From NCBI GenBank assembly GCA_032622095.1, contig CP136066.1, forward strand, positions 3,931,784-3,995,783: DNA of 64,000 bases. Direction: 5' to 3'. Source of the DNA: Siphonodentalium dalli (Eukaryota > Mollusca > Scaphopoda > Gadilida > Siphonodentaliidae). A model generated the notes under the pieces. That model did no database searches. It saw only the letters and a list, made by a program, of their open reading frames with translations, and had not been told where the DNA came from. Shown in pieces: positions 21,950-35,727 of the stretch (positions within the stretch are counted from its first letter, which is position 1; each line of letters starts with the position of its first letter). A program made the position numbers and the translations under genes.

Positions 21950-24900
21950 TATATTGAGGATAGCTTGAGAATAACTTGAGGGTCACTTGAGGTTCATTTG
22001 AGAATAACTTGAGGATCATTGAGGATAAATTCAGGGTCACTTGAGGTTCACTTGAGGGTCACTTGGGGTTCACTTGAGGGTCACTTGAGGTTCACTTGAG
22101 GATAACTTGAGAATAACTTGAGGATCAATGAGGATCAATTCAGGGTCACTTGAGGTTCACTTGAGGGTCACTTGGGGTTCACTTGAGGGTCACTTGAGGT
22201 TCATTTGAGGATAACTCGAGAATAACTTGAAGATCACTTAAGGATCACTTGAGGATCACTTGAGGGTCACTTGAGGATCACTTGAGAATAACTTGAGGAT
22301 AACTTGATGATCACTTGAGGATCACTTGAGGATAACTCGAGGATCACTTGATGATCACTTGATGATCACTTGATGATCACTTGATGATCACTTGATGATC
22401 ACTTGAGGGTCACTTGAGGGTCACTTGAGGATAACTTGAGAATAACTTGAAGATCACTTGAGGATCACTTGAGGATCACTTGAGGATCACTTGATGATCA
22501 CTCGATGATCACTCGAAGATTACTTGAGGATAACTTGAGGATCACTTGAGGATCACTTGAGGATAACTTGAGGATAACTTGAGGATCACTTGATGATCAC
22601 TTGATGATCACTTGATGATCACTTGATGATCACTTGAGGGTCACTTGAGGATAACTTGAGAATAACTTGAAGATCACTTGAGGATCACTTGAGGATCACT
22701 TGCGGATCACTTGAGGATCACTTGAGGATAACTTGAGGATCACTTGAGGGTCACTTGAGGATCACTTGAGGATCACTTGATGATAACTTGAGGATAACTT
22801 GAGGATCACTTGAGTAGCACTTGAGGATCACTTGAGGATCACTTGAGGATCACTTGAGGATAACTTGAGGATAACTTGAGGATAACTTGAGGATAACTTG
22901 AGGATCACTTGAGGATCACTTGAGGATCACTTGAGGATAACTTGAGGGTCACTTGAGGGTCACTTGAGGATAAATTGAGGATAACTTGAGGATAACTTGA
23001 GGATAACTTGAGGATAACTTGAGGATCACTTGAGGATCAATTGAGGATAACTTGAGGGTCACTTGAGGATAACTTGAGGATATCTTGAGGATAACTTGAG
23101 GATCACTTGAGGAAAACTTGAGGATCACTTGAGGATCACTTGAGAATAACTTGAGGGTCACTTGAGGATAACTTGAGGATCACTTGATGATCACTTGAGG
23201 ATCACTTGAGGATCACTTGAGGATAACTTGAGGGTCACTTGAGGATCACTTGAGGATCAATTGAGGATCACTTGAGGATATCTTGAGGATAACTTGAGGA
23301 TAACTTGAGGATCACTTGAGGATAACTTGAGGGTCACTTGAGGATAACTTGACGATAACTTGACGATAACTTGAGGATAACTTGAGGATAACTTGAGGAT
23401 CACTTGATAACTTGAGGATAACTTGAGGATAACTTGAAGATCACTTGAGGATAACTTGAGGGTCACTTGAGGATTACTTGAGGATCACTTGAGGATAACT
23501 TGAGGATAACTTGAGGATCACTTGAGGATAACTTGAGAATCAATTGAGGATAACTTGAAAATAACTTGAGGGTCACTTGAGATTCACTTGAGAATAACTT
23601 GAGGATCATTGAGGATCAATTCAGGGTCACTTGAGGTTCACTTGAGCGTCACTTGGGGTTCACTTGATGGTCACTTGAGGTTCACTTGAGGATAACTTGA
23701 GAATAACTTGAGGATCAATGAGGATCAATTCAGGGTCACTTGAGGTTCACTTGAGGGTCACTTGGGGTTCACTTGAGGGTCACTTGAGGTTCATTTGAGG
23801 ATAACTTGAGAATAACTTGAAGATCACTCAAGGATCACTTGAGGGTCACTTGAGGGTCACTTGAGGTTCACTTGAGAATAACTTGATGATAACTTGATGA
23901 TAACTTGAGGATCACTTGAGGATCACTTGAGGATCACTTGATGATCACTTGATGATCACTTGATGATCACTTGATGATCACTTGATGATCACTTGATGAA
24001 TAACTTGAGAATAACTTGAGGGTCACTTGAGGATAACTTGAGGATAACTTGATGATCACTTGAGGATCACTTGAGGATCACTTGAGGATAACTTGAGGGT
24101 CACCTGAGGATCACTTCAGGATTACTTGAGGATAACTTGAGGATAACTTGAGGATAACTTGAGGATCACTTGAGGATAACTTGAGGGTCACTTGAGGATA
24201 ACTTGAGGATAACTTGAGGATCACTTGAGGATCACTTAATGATAACTTGAGGATAACTTGAGGATCACTTGAGGATCACTTGAGGGTAACTTGAGTGTCA
24301 CTTGAGGATCACTTGAGGATCACTTGAGGATAACTTGAGGATAACTTGAGGATAACTTGAGGATAACTTGAGGGTCACTTGAAGATCACTTGAGGATCAC
24401 TTGAGTATAACTTGAGGATAACTTGAGGATCACTTGAGGATAACTTGAGAATCAATTGAGGATAACTTGAGAATAACTTGAGGGTCACTTGAGGTTCACT
24501 TGAGAATAACTTGAGGATCATTGAGGATCAATCCAGGGTCACTTGAGGTTCACTTGAGGGTCACTTGGGGTTCACTTGAGGGTCACTTGAGGTTCACTTG
24601 AGAATAACTTGAGAATAACTTGAGGATCAATGGGGATCAATTCAGGGTCACTTGAGGTTCACTTGACGGTCACTTGGGGTTCACTTTAGGGTTACTTGAG
24701 GTTCATTTGAGGATAACTTGAGAATAACTTGAAGATCACTCAAGGTTAACTTGAGGATAACTTGAGGATAACTTGAGGATCACTTGAGGATCACTTGAGG
24801 ATCACTTGAGGATAACTTGAGGGTCACTTGAGGGTCACTTGAGAATAACTTGAGGATAAATTGAGGATAACTTGAGGATAACTTGAGGATAACTTGAGGA

Positions 24901-27900
24901 TAACTTGAGGATCACTTGAGGATCAATTGAGGATAACTTGAGGGTCACTTGAGGATAACTTGAGGATAACTTGAGGATAACTTGAGGATCACTTGAGGAT
25001 AACTTGAGGATCACTTGAGGATCACTTGAGAATAACTTGAGGGTCACTTGAGGATAACTTGAGGATCACTTGATGATCACTTGAGGATCACTTGAGGATC
25101 ATTTGAGGGTAACTTGAGGGTCACTTGAGGATCACTTGAGGATCACTTGAGGATCACTTGAGGATAACTTGAGGATAACTTGAGGATAACTTGAGGATCA
25201 CTTGAGGATAACTTGAGGGTCACTTGAGGATAACTTGACGATAACTTGACGATAACTTGAGGATAACTTGAGGATAACTTGAGGATCAATTGATAACTTG
25301 AGGATAACTTGAGGATCACTTGAGGATAACTTGAGGGTCACTTGAGGATTACTTGAGGATCACTTGAGGATAACTTGAGGATAACTTGAGGATCACTTGA
25401 GGATAACTTGAGAATCAATTGAGGATAACTTGAGAATAACTTGAGGGTCACTTGAGATTCACTTGAGAATAACTTGAGGATCATTGAGGATCAATTCAGG
25501 GTCACTTGGGGTTTACTTGAGCGTCACTTGGGGTTCACTTGATGGTCACTTGAGGTTCACTTGAGGATAACTTGAGAATAACTTGAGGATCAATGAGGAT
25601 CAATTCAGGGTCACTTGAGGTTCACTTGAGGGTCACTTGGGGTTCACTTGAGGGTCACTTGAGGTTCATTTGAGGATAAATTGAGAATAACTTGAAGATC
25701 ACTCAAGGATCACTTGAGGATCACTTGAGGGTCACTTGAGGATCACTTGAGAATAACTTGAGGTTCACTTGATGATCACTTGATGATCACTTGATGATCA
25801 CTTGATGATCACTTGATGATCACTTGATGATCACTTGATGATCACTTGATGGTCACTTGAGGGTCACTTGAGGATAACTTGAGAATAACTTGAGAATAAC
25901 TTGAAGATTACTTAAGGATCACTTGAGGATCACTTGAGGATCACTTGATGAACACTCGATGATCACTCGATGATCACTTGAGGATAACTTGAGGATCACT
26001 TGAGGATCACTTGAGGATAACTTGAGGATAACTTGAGGATCACTTGATGATCACTAGATGATCACTTGATGATCACTTGATGATCACTTGAGGGTCACTT
26101 GAGGATAACTTGAGAATAACTTGAAGATCACTTAAGGATCACTTGAGGATCACTTGAGGATCACTTGAGGTAACTTGAAGATCACTTGGGGGTCACTTGA
26201 GGATCACTTGAGGATCACTTGATGATAACTTGAGGATAACTTGAGGATCACTTGAGGATCACTTGAGGATCACTTGAGGATCACTTGAGGATCACTTGAG
26301 GATCACTTGAGGATAACTTGAGGATAACTTGAGGATAACTTGAGGATCACTTGAGGATCACTTGAGGATAACTTGAGGGTCACTTGAGGATAACTTGAGG
26401 ATCACTTGAGGATAACTTGAGGATCACTTGAGGATCACTTGAGAATAACTTGAGGGTCACTTGAGGATAACTTGAGGATAACTTGATGATCACTTGAGGA
26501 TCACTTGAGGATCACTTGAGGATAACTTGAGGGTCACCTGAGGATCACTTCAGGATTACTTGAGGATAACTTGAGGATAACTTGAGGATAACTTGAGGAT
26601 CACTTGAGGATCACTTAATGATAACTTGAGGATAACTTGAGGATCACTTGAGGATAACTTGAGGGTAACTTGAGTGTCACTTGAGGATCACTTGAGGATC
26701 ACTTGAGGATAACTTGAGGATAACTTGAGGATCACTTGAGGATAACTTGAGGGTCACTTGAAGATCACTTGAGGATCACTTGAGTATAACTTGAGGATAA
26801 CTTGAGGATCACTTGAGGATAACTTGAGAATCAATTGAGGATAACTTGAGAATAACTTGAGGGTCACTTGAGGTTCACTTGAGAATAACTTGAGGATCAT
26901 TGAGGATCAATCCAGGGTCACTTGAGGTACACTTGAGGGTCACTTGGGGTTCACTTGAGGGTCACTTGAGGTTCACTTGAGAATAACTTGAGTATAACTT
27001 GAGGATCAATGGGGATCAATTCAGGGTCACTTGAGGTTCACTTGACGGTCACTTGGGGTTCACTTTAGGGTTACTTGAGGTTCATTTGACGGTCACTTGG
27101 GGTTCACTTTAGGGTTACTTGAGGTTCATTTGAGGATAACTTGAGAATAACTTGAAGATCACTCAAGGATCACTTGAGGATCACTTGAGGGTCACTTGAG
27201 GATCACTTGAGAATAACTTGAGGATAACTTGATGATCACTTGAGGATAACTTGATGATCACTTGAGGATCACTTGAGGATCAATTGAGGATCACTTGATT
27301 ATCACTTGATGATCATTTGACGATCACTTGATGATCACTTGATGATCACTTGAGGTTCACTTGAGGGTCACTTGAGGATAACTTGAGAATAACTTGAAGA
27401 TCACTTGAGGATCAATTGATGATCACTCGATGATCACTCGATGATCACTTGAGGATAACTTGAGAATAACGTGAAGATCACTTGAGGATCACTTGATAAT
27501 CACTTGAGGATCACTTGAGGATCACTTGATGATCACTTGATGATCACTTGATGATCACGTGATGATCACTTGATGATCACTTGATGATCACTTGAGGGTC
27601 ACTTGAGGATAACTTGAGAATAACTTGAAGATCACTTAAGGATCACTTGAGGATCACTTGAGGATCACTTGAGGATCACTTGAGGATCACTTGAGGATCA
27701 CTTGAGGATCACTTGAGGATAACTTGAGGATCACTTGAGGGTCACTTGAGGATCACTTGAGGATCACTTGAGGATCACTTGAGGTTCACTTGAGGGTCAC
27801 TTGAGGATCACTTGAGGATAACTTGAGGATCACTTGAGGATAACTTGAGAATCAATTGAGGATAACTTGAGAATCAATTGAGGATAACTTGAGAATAACT

Positions 27901-30900
27901 TGAGGGTCACTTGAGGTTCACTTGAGATTAACTTGAGGATCATTGAGGATCAATTCAGGGTCACTTGAGGTTCACTTGAGGGTCACTTGGGGTTCACTTG
28001 AGGGTCACTTGAGGTTCACTTGAGGATAACTTGAGAATAACTTGAGGATCAATGAGGATCAATTCAGGGTCACTTGAGGTTCACTTGAGGGTCACTTGGG
28101 GTTCACTTGAGGGTCACTTGAGGTTCATTTGAGGATAACTTGAGAATAACTTGAAGATCACTCAAGGATCACTTGAGGATCACTTGAGGGTCACTTGAGG
28201 ATCACTTGAGAATAACTTGAGGATAACTTGATGATCACTTGAGGATCACTTGAGGATCAATTGAGGATCAATTGAGGATCACTTGATGATCACTTGATGA
28301 TCACTTGATGATCACTTGATGATCACTTGAGGGTCACTTGAGGGTCACTTGAGGATAACTTGAGAATAACTTGAAGATCACTTAAGGATCACTTGAGGAT
28401 CACTTGAGGATCACTTGATGATCACTCGATGATCACTCGATGATCACTTGAGGATAACTTGAGGATCACTTGAGGATCACTTGAGGATAACTTGAGGATA
28501 ACTTGAGGATCACTTGAGGATAACTTGAGGATCACTTGATGATCACTTGATGATCACTTGATGATCACTTGATGATAACTTGAGAATAACTTGAAGATCA
28601 CTTAAGGATCACTTGAGGATCACTTGAGGATCACTTGATGATCACTCGATGATCACTCGATGATCACTTGAGGATAACTTGAGGATCACTTGAGGATCAC
28701 TTGAGGATAACTTGAGGATCACTTGATGATCACTTGATGATCACTTGAGGATCACTTGAGGATCAATTGAGGATCACTTGATGATCACTAGATGATCACT
28801 TGATGATCACTTGATGATCACTTGATGATCACTTGATGATCATTTGATGATCACTTGAGTGTCACTTGAGGATAACTTGAGAATAACTTGAAGATCACTT
28901 AAGGATCACTTGAGGATCACTTGAGGATCACTTGAGTGTCACTTGAGGATCACTTGAGGATCACTTGAGGATCAATTGAGGATCACTTGTGGATCACTTG
29001 AGGATCACTTGATGATCAATTGAGGATCACTTGAGGATCACTTGATGAATACTTGAGGATCACTTGAGGTTCACTTGATGATCACTTGATGATCAATTGA
29101 GGATCACTTGAGGGTCATTTGATGATCCCTTGCGGTTCACTTGAGGATCACTTGAGGATAACTTGATGATCACTTGATGATCACTTGATGATCACTTGAT
29201 GGTCACTTGAGGATAACTTGAGAATAACTTGAAGATCACTTGAGGATCACTTGAGGATCACTTGAGGATCACTTGAGGATCACTTGATGATCACTTGATG
29301 ATCACTTGATGATCACTTAAGTGTCACTTGAGGATCACTTGAGGATAACTTGAGGATCACTTGAGGATCACTTGAGTGTCACTTGAGGATCACTTGAGGA
29401 TCAATTGAGGATCAATTGAGGATCACTTGAGGTTCACTTGATGATCACTTGATGATCAATTGAAAATCACTTGAGGGTCACTTGATGATCACTTGAGGAT
29501 CACTTGAGGATAACTTGAGGATCACTTGAGGATCAATTGAGGATCAATTGAGTGTCACTTGAGGATCACTTGAGGATCAATTGAGGATCAATTGAGGATC
29601 ACTTGTGGTTCACTTGATGATCACTTGATGATCAATTGAAGATCACTTGAGGGTCACTTGATGATCACTTGATGGTCACTTGAGGATCACTTGAGGATCA
29701 CTTAAGGATCACTTGAGGATCACTTGAGGATCACTTGAGGATAAATTGAGGATAACTTGAGGATAACTTGAGGATAACTTGAGGATCACTTGAGGATCAC
29801 TTGAGGATCACTTGAGGATCACTTGAGGTTCACTTGAGGGTCACTTGAGGATAACTTGAGGATCACTTGAGGATAACTTGAGGATCACTTGAGGATACCT
29901 TGAGAATCAATTGAGGATAACTTGAGAATCAATTGAGGATAACTTGAGAATAACTTGAGGGTCACTTGAGGTTCACTTGAGAATAACTTGAGGATCATTG
30001 AGGATCAATTCAGGGTCACTTGAGGTTCACTTGAGGGTCACTTGGGGTTCACTTGAGGGTCACTTGAGGTTCACTTGAGGATAACTTGAGAATAACTTGA
30101 GGATAAATGAGGATCAATTCAGGGTCACTTGAGGTTCACTTGAGGGTCACTTGGGGTTCACTTGAGGGTCACTTGAGGTTCATTTGAGGATAACTTGAGA
30201 ATAACTTGAAGATCACTCAAGGATCACTTGAGGATCACTTGAGGGTCACTTGAGGATCACTTGAGAATAACTTGAGGATAACTTGATGATCACTTGAGGA
30301 TCACTTGAGGATCACTTGAGTGTCACTTGAGGATCACTTGAGGATCAATTGAGGATCAATTGAGGATCACTTGTGGTTCACTTGATGATCACTTGATGAT
30401 CAATTGAAGATCACTTGAGGGTAACTTGATGATCACTTGAGGGTCACTTGAGGATCACTTGAGGATCACTTAAGGATCACTTGAGGATCACTTGAGGATC
30501 ACTTGAGGATAACTTGAGGATAACTTGAGGATAACTTGAGGATAACTTGAGGATCACTTGAGGATAACTTGAGGATCACTTGAGGATCACTTGAGGATCA
30601 CTTGGTTATCACTTGATGATCATTTGACGATCACTTGATGATCACTTGATGATCACTTGATGGTCACCTGAGGGTCACTTGAGGATAACTTGAGAATAAC
30701 TTGAAGATCACTTAAGGGTCACCTGAGGGTCACTTGAGGATCACTTGAGAATAACTTGAAGATCACTTAAGGATCACTTGAGGATCACTTGAGGATCACT
30801 TGATGATCACTCGATGATCACTCGACGATCACTTGAGGATAACTTGAGGATCACTTGAGGATCACTTGAGGATAACTTGAGGATCACTTGAGGATCACTT

Positions 30901-32912
30901 GATGATCACTTGATGATCACTTGATGATCACTTTATGATCACTTGAGGGTCACTTGAGGATAACTTGAGAATAACGTGAAGATCACTTGAGGATCACTTG
31001 AGGATCACTTGAGGATCACTTGAGGATCACTTGATGATCACTTGATGATCACGTGATGATCACGTGATGATCATAGATGATCACTTGGTGATCACTTGAT
31101 GGTCACTTGATGATCACTTGAGTGTCACTTGAGTATAACTTGAGAATAACTTGAAGATCACTTAAGGATCACTTGAGGATCACTTGAGGATCACTTGAGG
31201 ATAACTTGAGGATCACTTGAGTGTCACTTGAGGATCACTTGAGGATCACTTGAGGATCAATTGAGGATCACTTGAGGATCACTTGATGATCACTTGATGA
31301 TCAATTGAGGATCACTTCAGGATCACTTGATGAATACTTGATGATCACTTGAGGTTCACTTGATGATCACTTGATGATCAATTGAGGATCACTTGAGGTT
31401 CACTTGATGATCACTTGCGGTTCACTTGAGGATCACTTGAGGATCACTTGATGATCACTTGATGATTACTTGATGATCTCTTGAGGGTCACTTGAGGTTA
31501 ACTTGAGAATAACTTGAAGATCACTTGAGGATCACTTGAGGATCACTTGAGGATCACTTGAGGATCACTTGATGATCACTTGATGATCACTTGATGATCA
31601 CTTGATGATCACTTGATGATCACTTGATGATCACTTGAGTGTCACTTGAGGATAACTTGAGAATAACTTGAAGATCACTTAAGGATCACTTGAGGATCAC
31701 TTGAGGATCACTTGATGATAACTTGAGGATAACTTGAGGATCACTTGAGTGTCACTTGAGGATCACTTGAGGATCAATTGATGATCAATTGAGGATCACT
31801 TGAGGATCACTTGATGATCACTTGATGATCAATTGAGGATCACTTGAGGATCACTTGATGAATACTTGAGGATCTCTTGAGGTTCACTTGATGATCACTT
31901 GATGATCAATTGAGGATCACTTGAGGGTCACTTGATGATCACTTGCGGTTCACTTGAGGATCACTTGAGGATCACTTGATGATCACTTTAGGATCACTTG
32001 AGGATCACTTGATGATCACTAGATGATCACTTGAGGTTCATTTGAGGTTCACTTGATGATCACTTGAGGATCAATTGAGGATCACTTGATGATCACTTGA
32101 TGATCACTTGATGATCACTTGATGATCAATTGAGGATCACTTGATGAACACTTGATGATCACTTGAGGATCACTTGAGGATCACTTGAGGATCAATTGAG
32201 GATCACTTGAGGATAACTTGAGGATAACTTGAGGATAACTTGAGGATAACTTGAGGGTCACTTGAGGAAAACTTAAGGATAACTTGAGGATCACTTGAGT
32301 ATAACTTGAGGGTCACTTGAGGATAACTTGAGGATCACTTGAGGATAACTTGAAGATCACTTGAGGATAACTTGAGGGTCACTTGAGGATAACTTGAGGA
32401 TCACTTGAGGATAACTTGAGGATAACTTGAGGATCACTTGAGGATAACTTGAGGATAACTTAAGAATAACTTGAGGGTCACTTGAGGATAACTTGAGGAT
32501 AACTTGAGGATAACTTGATGAGCACTTGAGAATAACTTGAGAATCACTTGAGGATCACTTGAGGATAACTTGATGATCACTTGAGGATAACTTGAGGGTC
32601 ACTCGAGGATAACTTGAGGATAACTTGAGGATCACTTGAGGATAACTTGAGGGTCAATTGAGGATAACTTGAGGGTCACTTGAGTATAACTTGAGGATAA
32701 CTTGAGGATTTCTTGAGGATCACTTGAGGATAACTTGAGAATAACTTGAGGGTCACTTGAGGATCACTTGAGGATAACTTGAGGGTCACTTGAGGATAAC
32801 TTGAGGATAACTTGAGGATCACTTGAGGATCACTTGAGGATAACTTGAGGATAACTTGAGGATCACTTGAGGATTACTTGAGGATCACTTGATGATCACT
32901 TCAGGATAATTT
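21950..32912. repeat. 11-bp satellite, about 11 kb (array 1)
   Basis: About 1,000 tandem copies of an 11-mer ACTTGAGGATC. Common variants are ACTTGAGGATA, ACTTGAGGGTC, ACTTGATGATC, ACTTGAGGTTC and ACTTGAGAATA. Variant-rich blocks recur: one of roughly 260 bp with TTGGGGTTCAC and GATCATTGAGGATC phases is seen seven times (key motif GAGGATCATT at 22011, 23601, 24513, 25476, 26892, 27935 and 29990). Left and central parts are rich in the GAGGATA form and the right third in GATGATC. Minus-strand open frames with an 11-residue repeat (YPQVILKLSSS) arise because three units make 33 bp; they are interrupted wherever TGATC occurs and there is no evidence of translation. Confidence 0.95.
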
Positions 32913-35409
32913 GAGGTATCGGAATCCACCGAGATCGCAGCGGCCGCACGAATTACTATATTTTACAGATTCCCGCGTTATCATAACAGCTACGTTTATA
33001 TCTCCTGGCTGATATTTTAGCATTATAAATTTATTATGCATATCACAAAATTTCCCGGACTATGTATAGGTTATATCAATCAATAATGATCTCTTGGACC
33101 GAAGAATCATAGTTGTGGTATGTCTGTCAAAATTGGGAGGCATAGAACCTGTCCGAAAATTCAATTTGGCCGCGTTCCCGTTGTATAATTGTAGCATGTC
33201 CGTTATCAATGGGAAGTAACGAACTTTTCCGAAAATGGCCGAATTCCCGCGATATCTTTCCGATGCCGTGCCGTTTGTTATGTCGCCGCCTATGTATATA
33301 TCATATGGTGGCAGTAAGACAGTCTAGCCTGACTATGCCACCCATCGAATATACAATACAATATTTGTTAAACGAATTATGCATTGATATAATTATGTAT
33401 ATTAAAATAAAATATCCTATCCTATCCTATGGTGTCGAACCTGGATCATTTCGCTGTACAATCCGCAAATATCCTCGTGTTATTTCATGAGTTAATTCAT
33501 AAGTATCGTCAGAACGGAGGACGGACTGACGGTCGTAACGAACCACAAAGCCTTTCTATCCATCAAAATAAGAATAGTGAAAGAAACAATAGTTCACAAT
33601 CTATCCGTCACATAATTTTCCCACATAATGAAGGTGGTGCACAAATGTATGGATGTCAAACGAAAGGGGAGGTTGTCTGCTATAGGCATATTAAAGAAGA
33701 TTCGAGGCTAAATGTGATGATGACCAAGGTCCCAATTTCTCGCAGACAAATTGCTCCTCGTTCTGATGACATGAATTTTGAGGTGGAAGCTGGATCCCGG
33801 AGCGGTTTATTGGAATTTTGAAAATAGTTTTAGAACGTACCCTTCAAAATCAGAATCATTTAATGCCAAAAGTAGAATTTATAAATTTTTGAAACATTCT
33901 CCCAATGAGTTAAAAAGATGCCAAAATGTTTTGATAAGACCATCATCAGTTGCAGTTTGCTGACTATATGCCATGCTAAGCGCATGTCATATCATGTTTC
34001 GACACTTATACTCCCGAAACCACATATGAAATAACAGATTGCTTTATATTTGTTAAAGACCAGAAGTGTACCTGATGAGCTGCTGTGGCCAAACATTTTT
34101 TTATAGGACCAACTTTCGGTACAAAAATATGATTTCGGAACGGACTAAGTAAACATTTTCCAAACAATTGATTCCTTCTGTGTTATCAAGCTAGTACGAT
34201 ATGTCAAAAAATAAACACTCAAAAAATTAACACTCAAATACAGTAAATATGACATGTTTACATAGCTCCACATGTCAACACCTCTTTAGAAACAGGGCCC
34301 GTTAACCAACAAACCATTTAACTTATGGATGGTTGATTGTATACCTGTATGTGGGATGGCCCACGTTTTTGTCAGGTATCACGATAACAAATTGTATGCA
34401 TGGGAACTTTGAACACAATCCCAGCCGATGTACCCTATACATAACTGTTATATACTCTATATAAAGAGCGTTTACCATATCATATGTATAGGTTTGTAAT
34501 TTAATTACTTACTGACAACAGCCCTATATATCATGACAAATATAAAATAGACAAGTTGTCGTGTGATATATAGATACTTACTACATGTATAGCCAAAGCT
34601 ACTGCATTATATAAAGAGTGGTTTATCTATGATTTATTTTTATACGGGATTTATGGGTACCGGTAATCAGACAACGGGACCTCCCTTGATCAAGGAAACG
34701 AAATAACCTTCCACGATAATGTGTGGATAATTCGATAATTGAAAATTTTAAGTGTTGGTATCTTTTAATAAGTATATGAAGTGAAAACATTCATACCCAA
34801 GTATGAATGATTATGTTTGCATATGCGTACATGATAAACGCACTTATTTTACAAAGTCGGGAACTCCAGGCCCCAAAATATGCAAACAAGTAAACACGCA
34901 CGTATGCATATAATTAAATAGCTTTATTTGTTATAAATATTGCGGACTCCAACAGTCCAACTCCATGCACGCATATAATACGCTAATATATATTTAACAC
35001 AATGTAGGATAACGTTTTGTGGCCGACATTCAATGTCTGCCATTTAGTCAGTCCGCCCGTCCGTCCGTTTGTGTCTGTTTTCTGCGATAGATTTTTATGT
35101 CTCACCTGGATGTCATTAGTATGTGTATACCAGTCAAACTCCTTGCACGCATAAAAGACGCTAATACATATATTTAATATATAATGTAGGATAACGTTTT
35201 GTGGCCGACATTCAATGTCTGCCGTTTAGTCAGTCCGCCCGTCCGTCCGTTTGCGTCTGTTTTCCGCGAGAGATTTGTATGTCTCACCTGGATGCCATAA
35301 TTTGTGTATACTATATTTAATATGTAAATATACATATATGATAACGCGGAAATATGTAAAATATAGGAATGTATGCGCCCGATGCGATCTCGGTGGATTC
35401 CGATACCTC
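32913..35409. mobile_element. 2.5-kb segment bounded by 73-bp inverted repeats, between satellite arrays
   Basis: 32913-32985 and the reverse complement of 35337-35409 are equal in length and match across most positions, starting GAGGTATCGGAATCCACCGA and ending CGCGTTATCATA. No target duplication is visible. Inside are a 130-codon ATG frame (33429-33821) with no recognised domain, a diverged direct repeat at about 33115-33240 (TCCGAAAAT... TTCCCG), a TATCC run at 33412-33430 that looks like a LINE or SINE tail, and a 180-bp tandem duplication near the right end. It could be a non-autonomous DNA element or an inverted duplication of the array border. Confidence 0.5.
34949..35310. repeat. Tandem duplication of about 180 bp
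   Basis: Two copies, about 34949-35129 and 35130-35310, share the blocks AGGATAACGTTTTGTGGCCG, GACATTCAATGTCTGCC, CAGTCCGCCCGTCCGTCCGT and GTCTCACCTGGATG. Offsets are 178-182 bp. The copies are about 90% alike by eye, so the event is fairly recent. Confidence 0.85.
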
Positions 35410-35727
35410 CCGCTAACAACAAGGGCACATCCGATGTTTATATAAACAATAAAACCTGACTACGACTGTTGTTGAATTTATAGTTGTAAATTTTGGGCTT
35501 TGTAAGTGTATACCATCATGTAATCAATTCATGATATTCAGGATTCTCTACAATTTTATTTACACTATTTTTATTTTTGACTGGCTAAAACTGCTCCTAC
35601 GGCAGACTCTCTGTTCATCATTAGCATAATATAAGCTTCCGGTGAGCAAGGCGGGGTACCTTGTTTGTGGGCCCAGGACACTGTGGCATCACCTGATCAT
35701 TCTGTATATGGGCACCATAAAACAATA
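35410..35727. other. Short unique segment before array 2
   Basis: About 320 bp without repeats or a gene. It separates the inverted-repeat-bounded segment from the second block of the 11-bp satellite. Confidence 0.4.

Larger units (their letters stand above)
19879..21955 (+). mobile_element. 5'-truncated LINE retrotransposon
   Basis: Spans the open reverse transcriptase frame, about 550 bp of 3' UTR, and a 3' end with AATAAAG at about 21938 followed by a short AT-rich tail (GATATATATA). Just before the end is a small hairpin, CTCCATACGTGGAG (about 21921-21934), of the sort found at LINE 3' ends. The 11-bp satellite begins directly after the tail. Confidence 0.7.

Noticed and set aside
22949-25047. 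Minus-strand frames with SSYPQVILKL repeats as a repetitive protein gene
   Set aside because: The peptide results from the 11-bp satellite in any frame; stops occur at random with the TGATC variants and there is no start or splice context.
33429-33821. 130-codon ATG frame as a gene inside the inverted-repeat-bounded segment
   Set aside because: No recognised domain and no supporting context; kept only as a note in the element entry.
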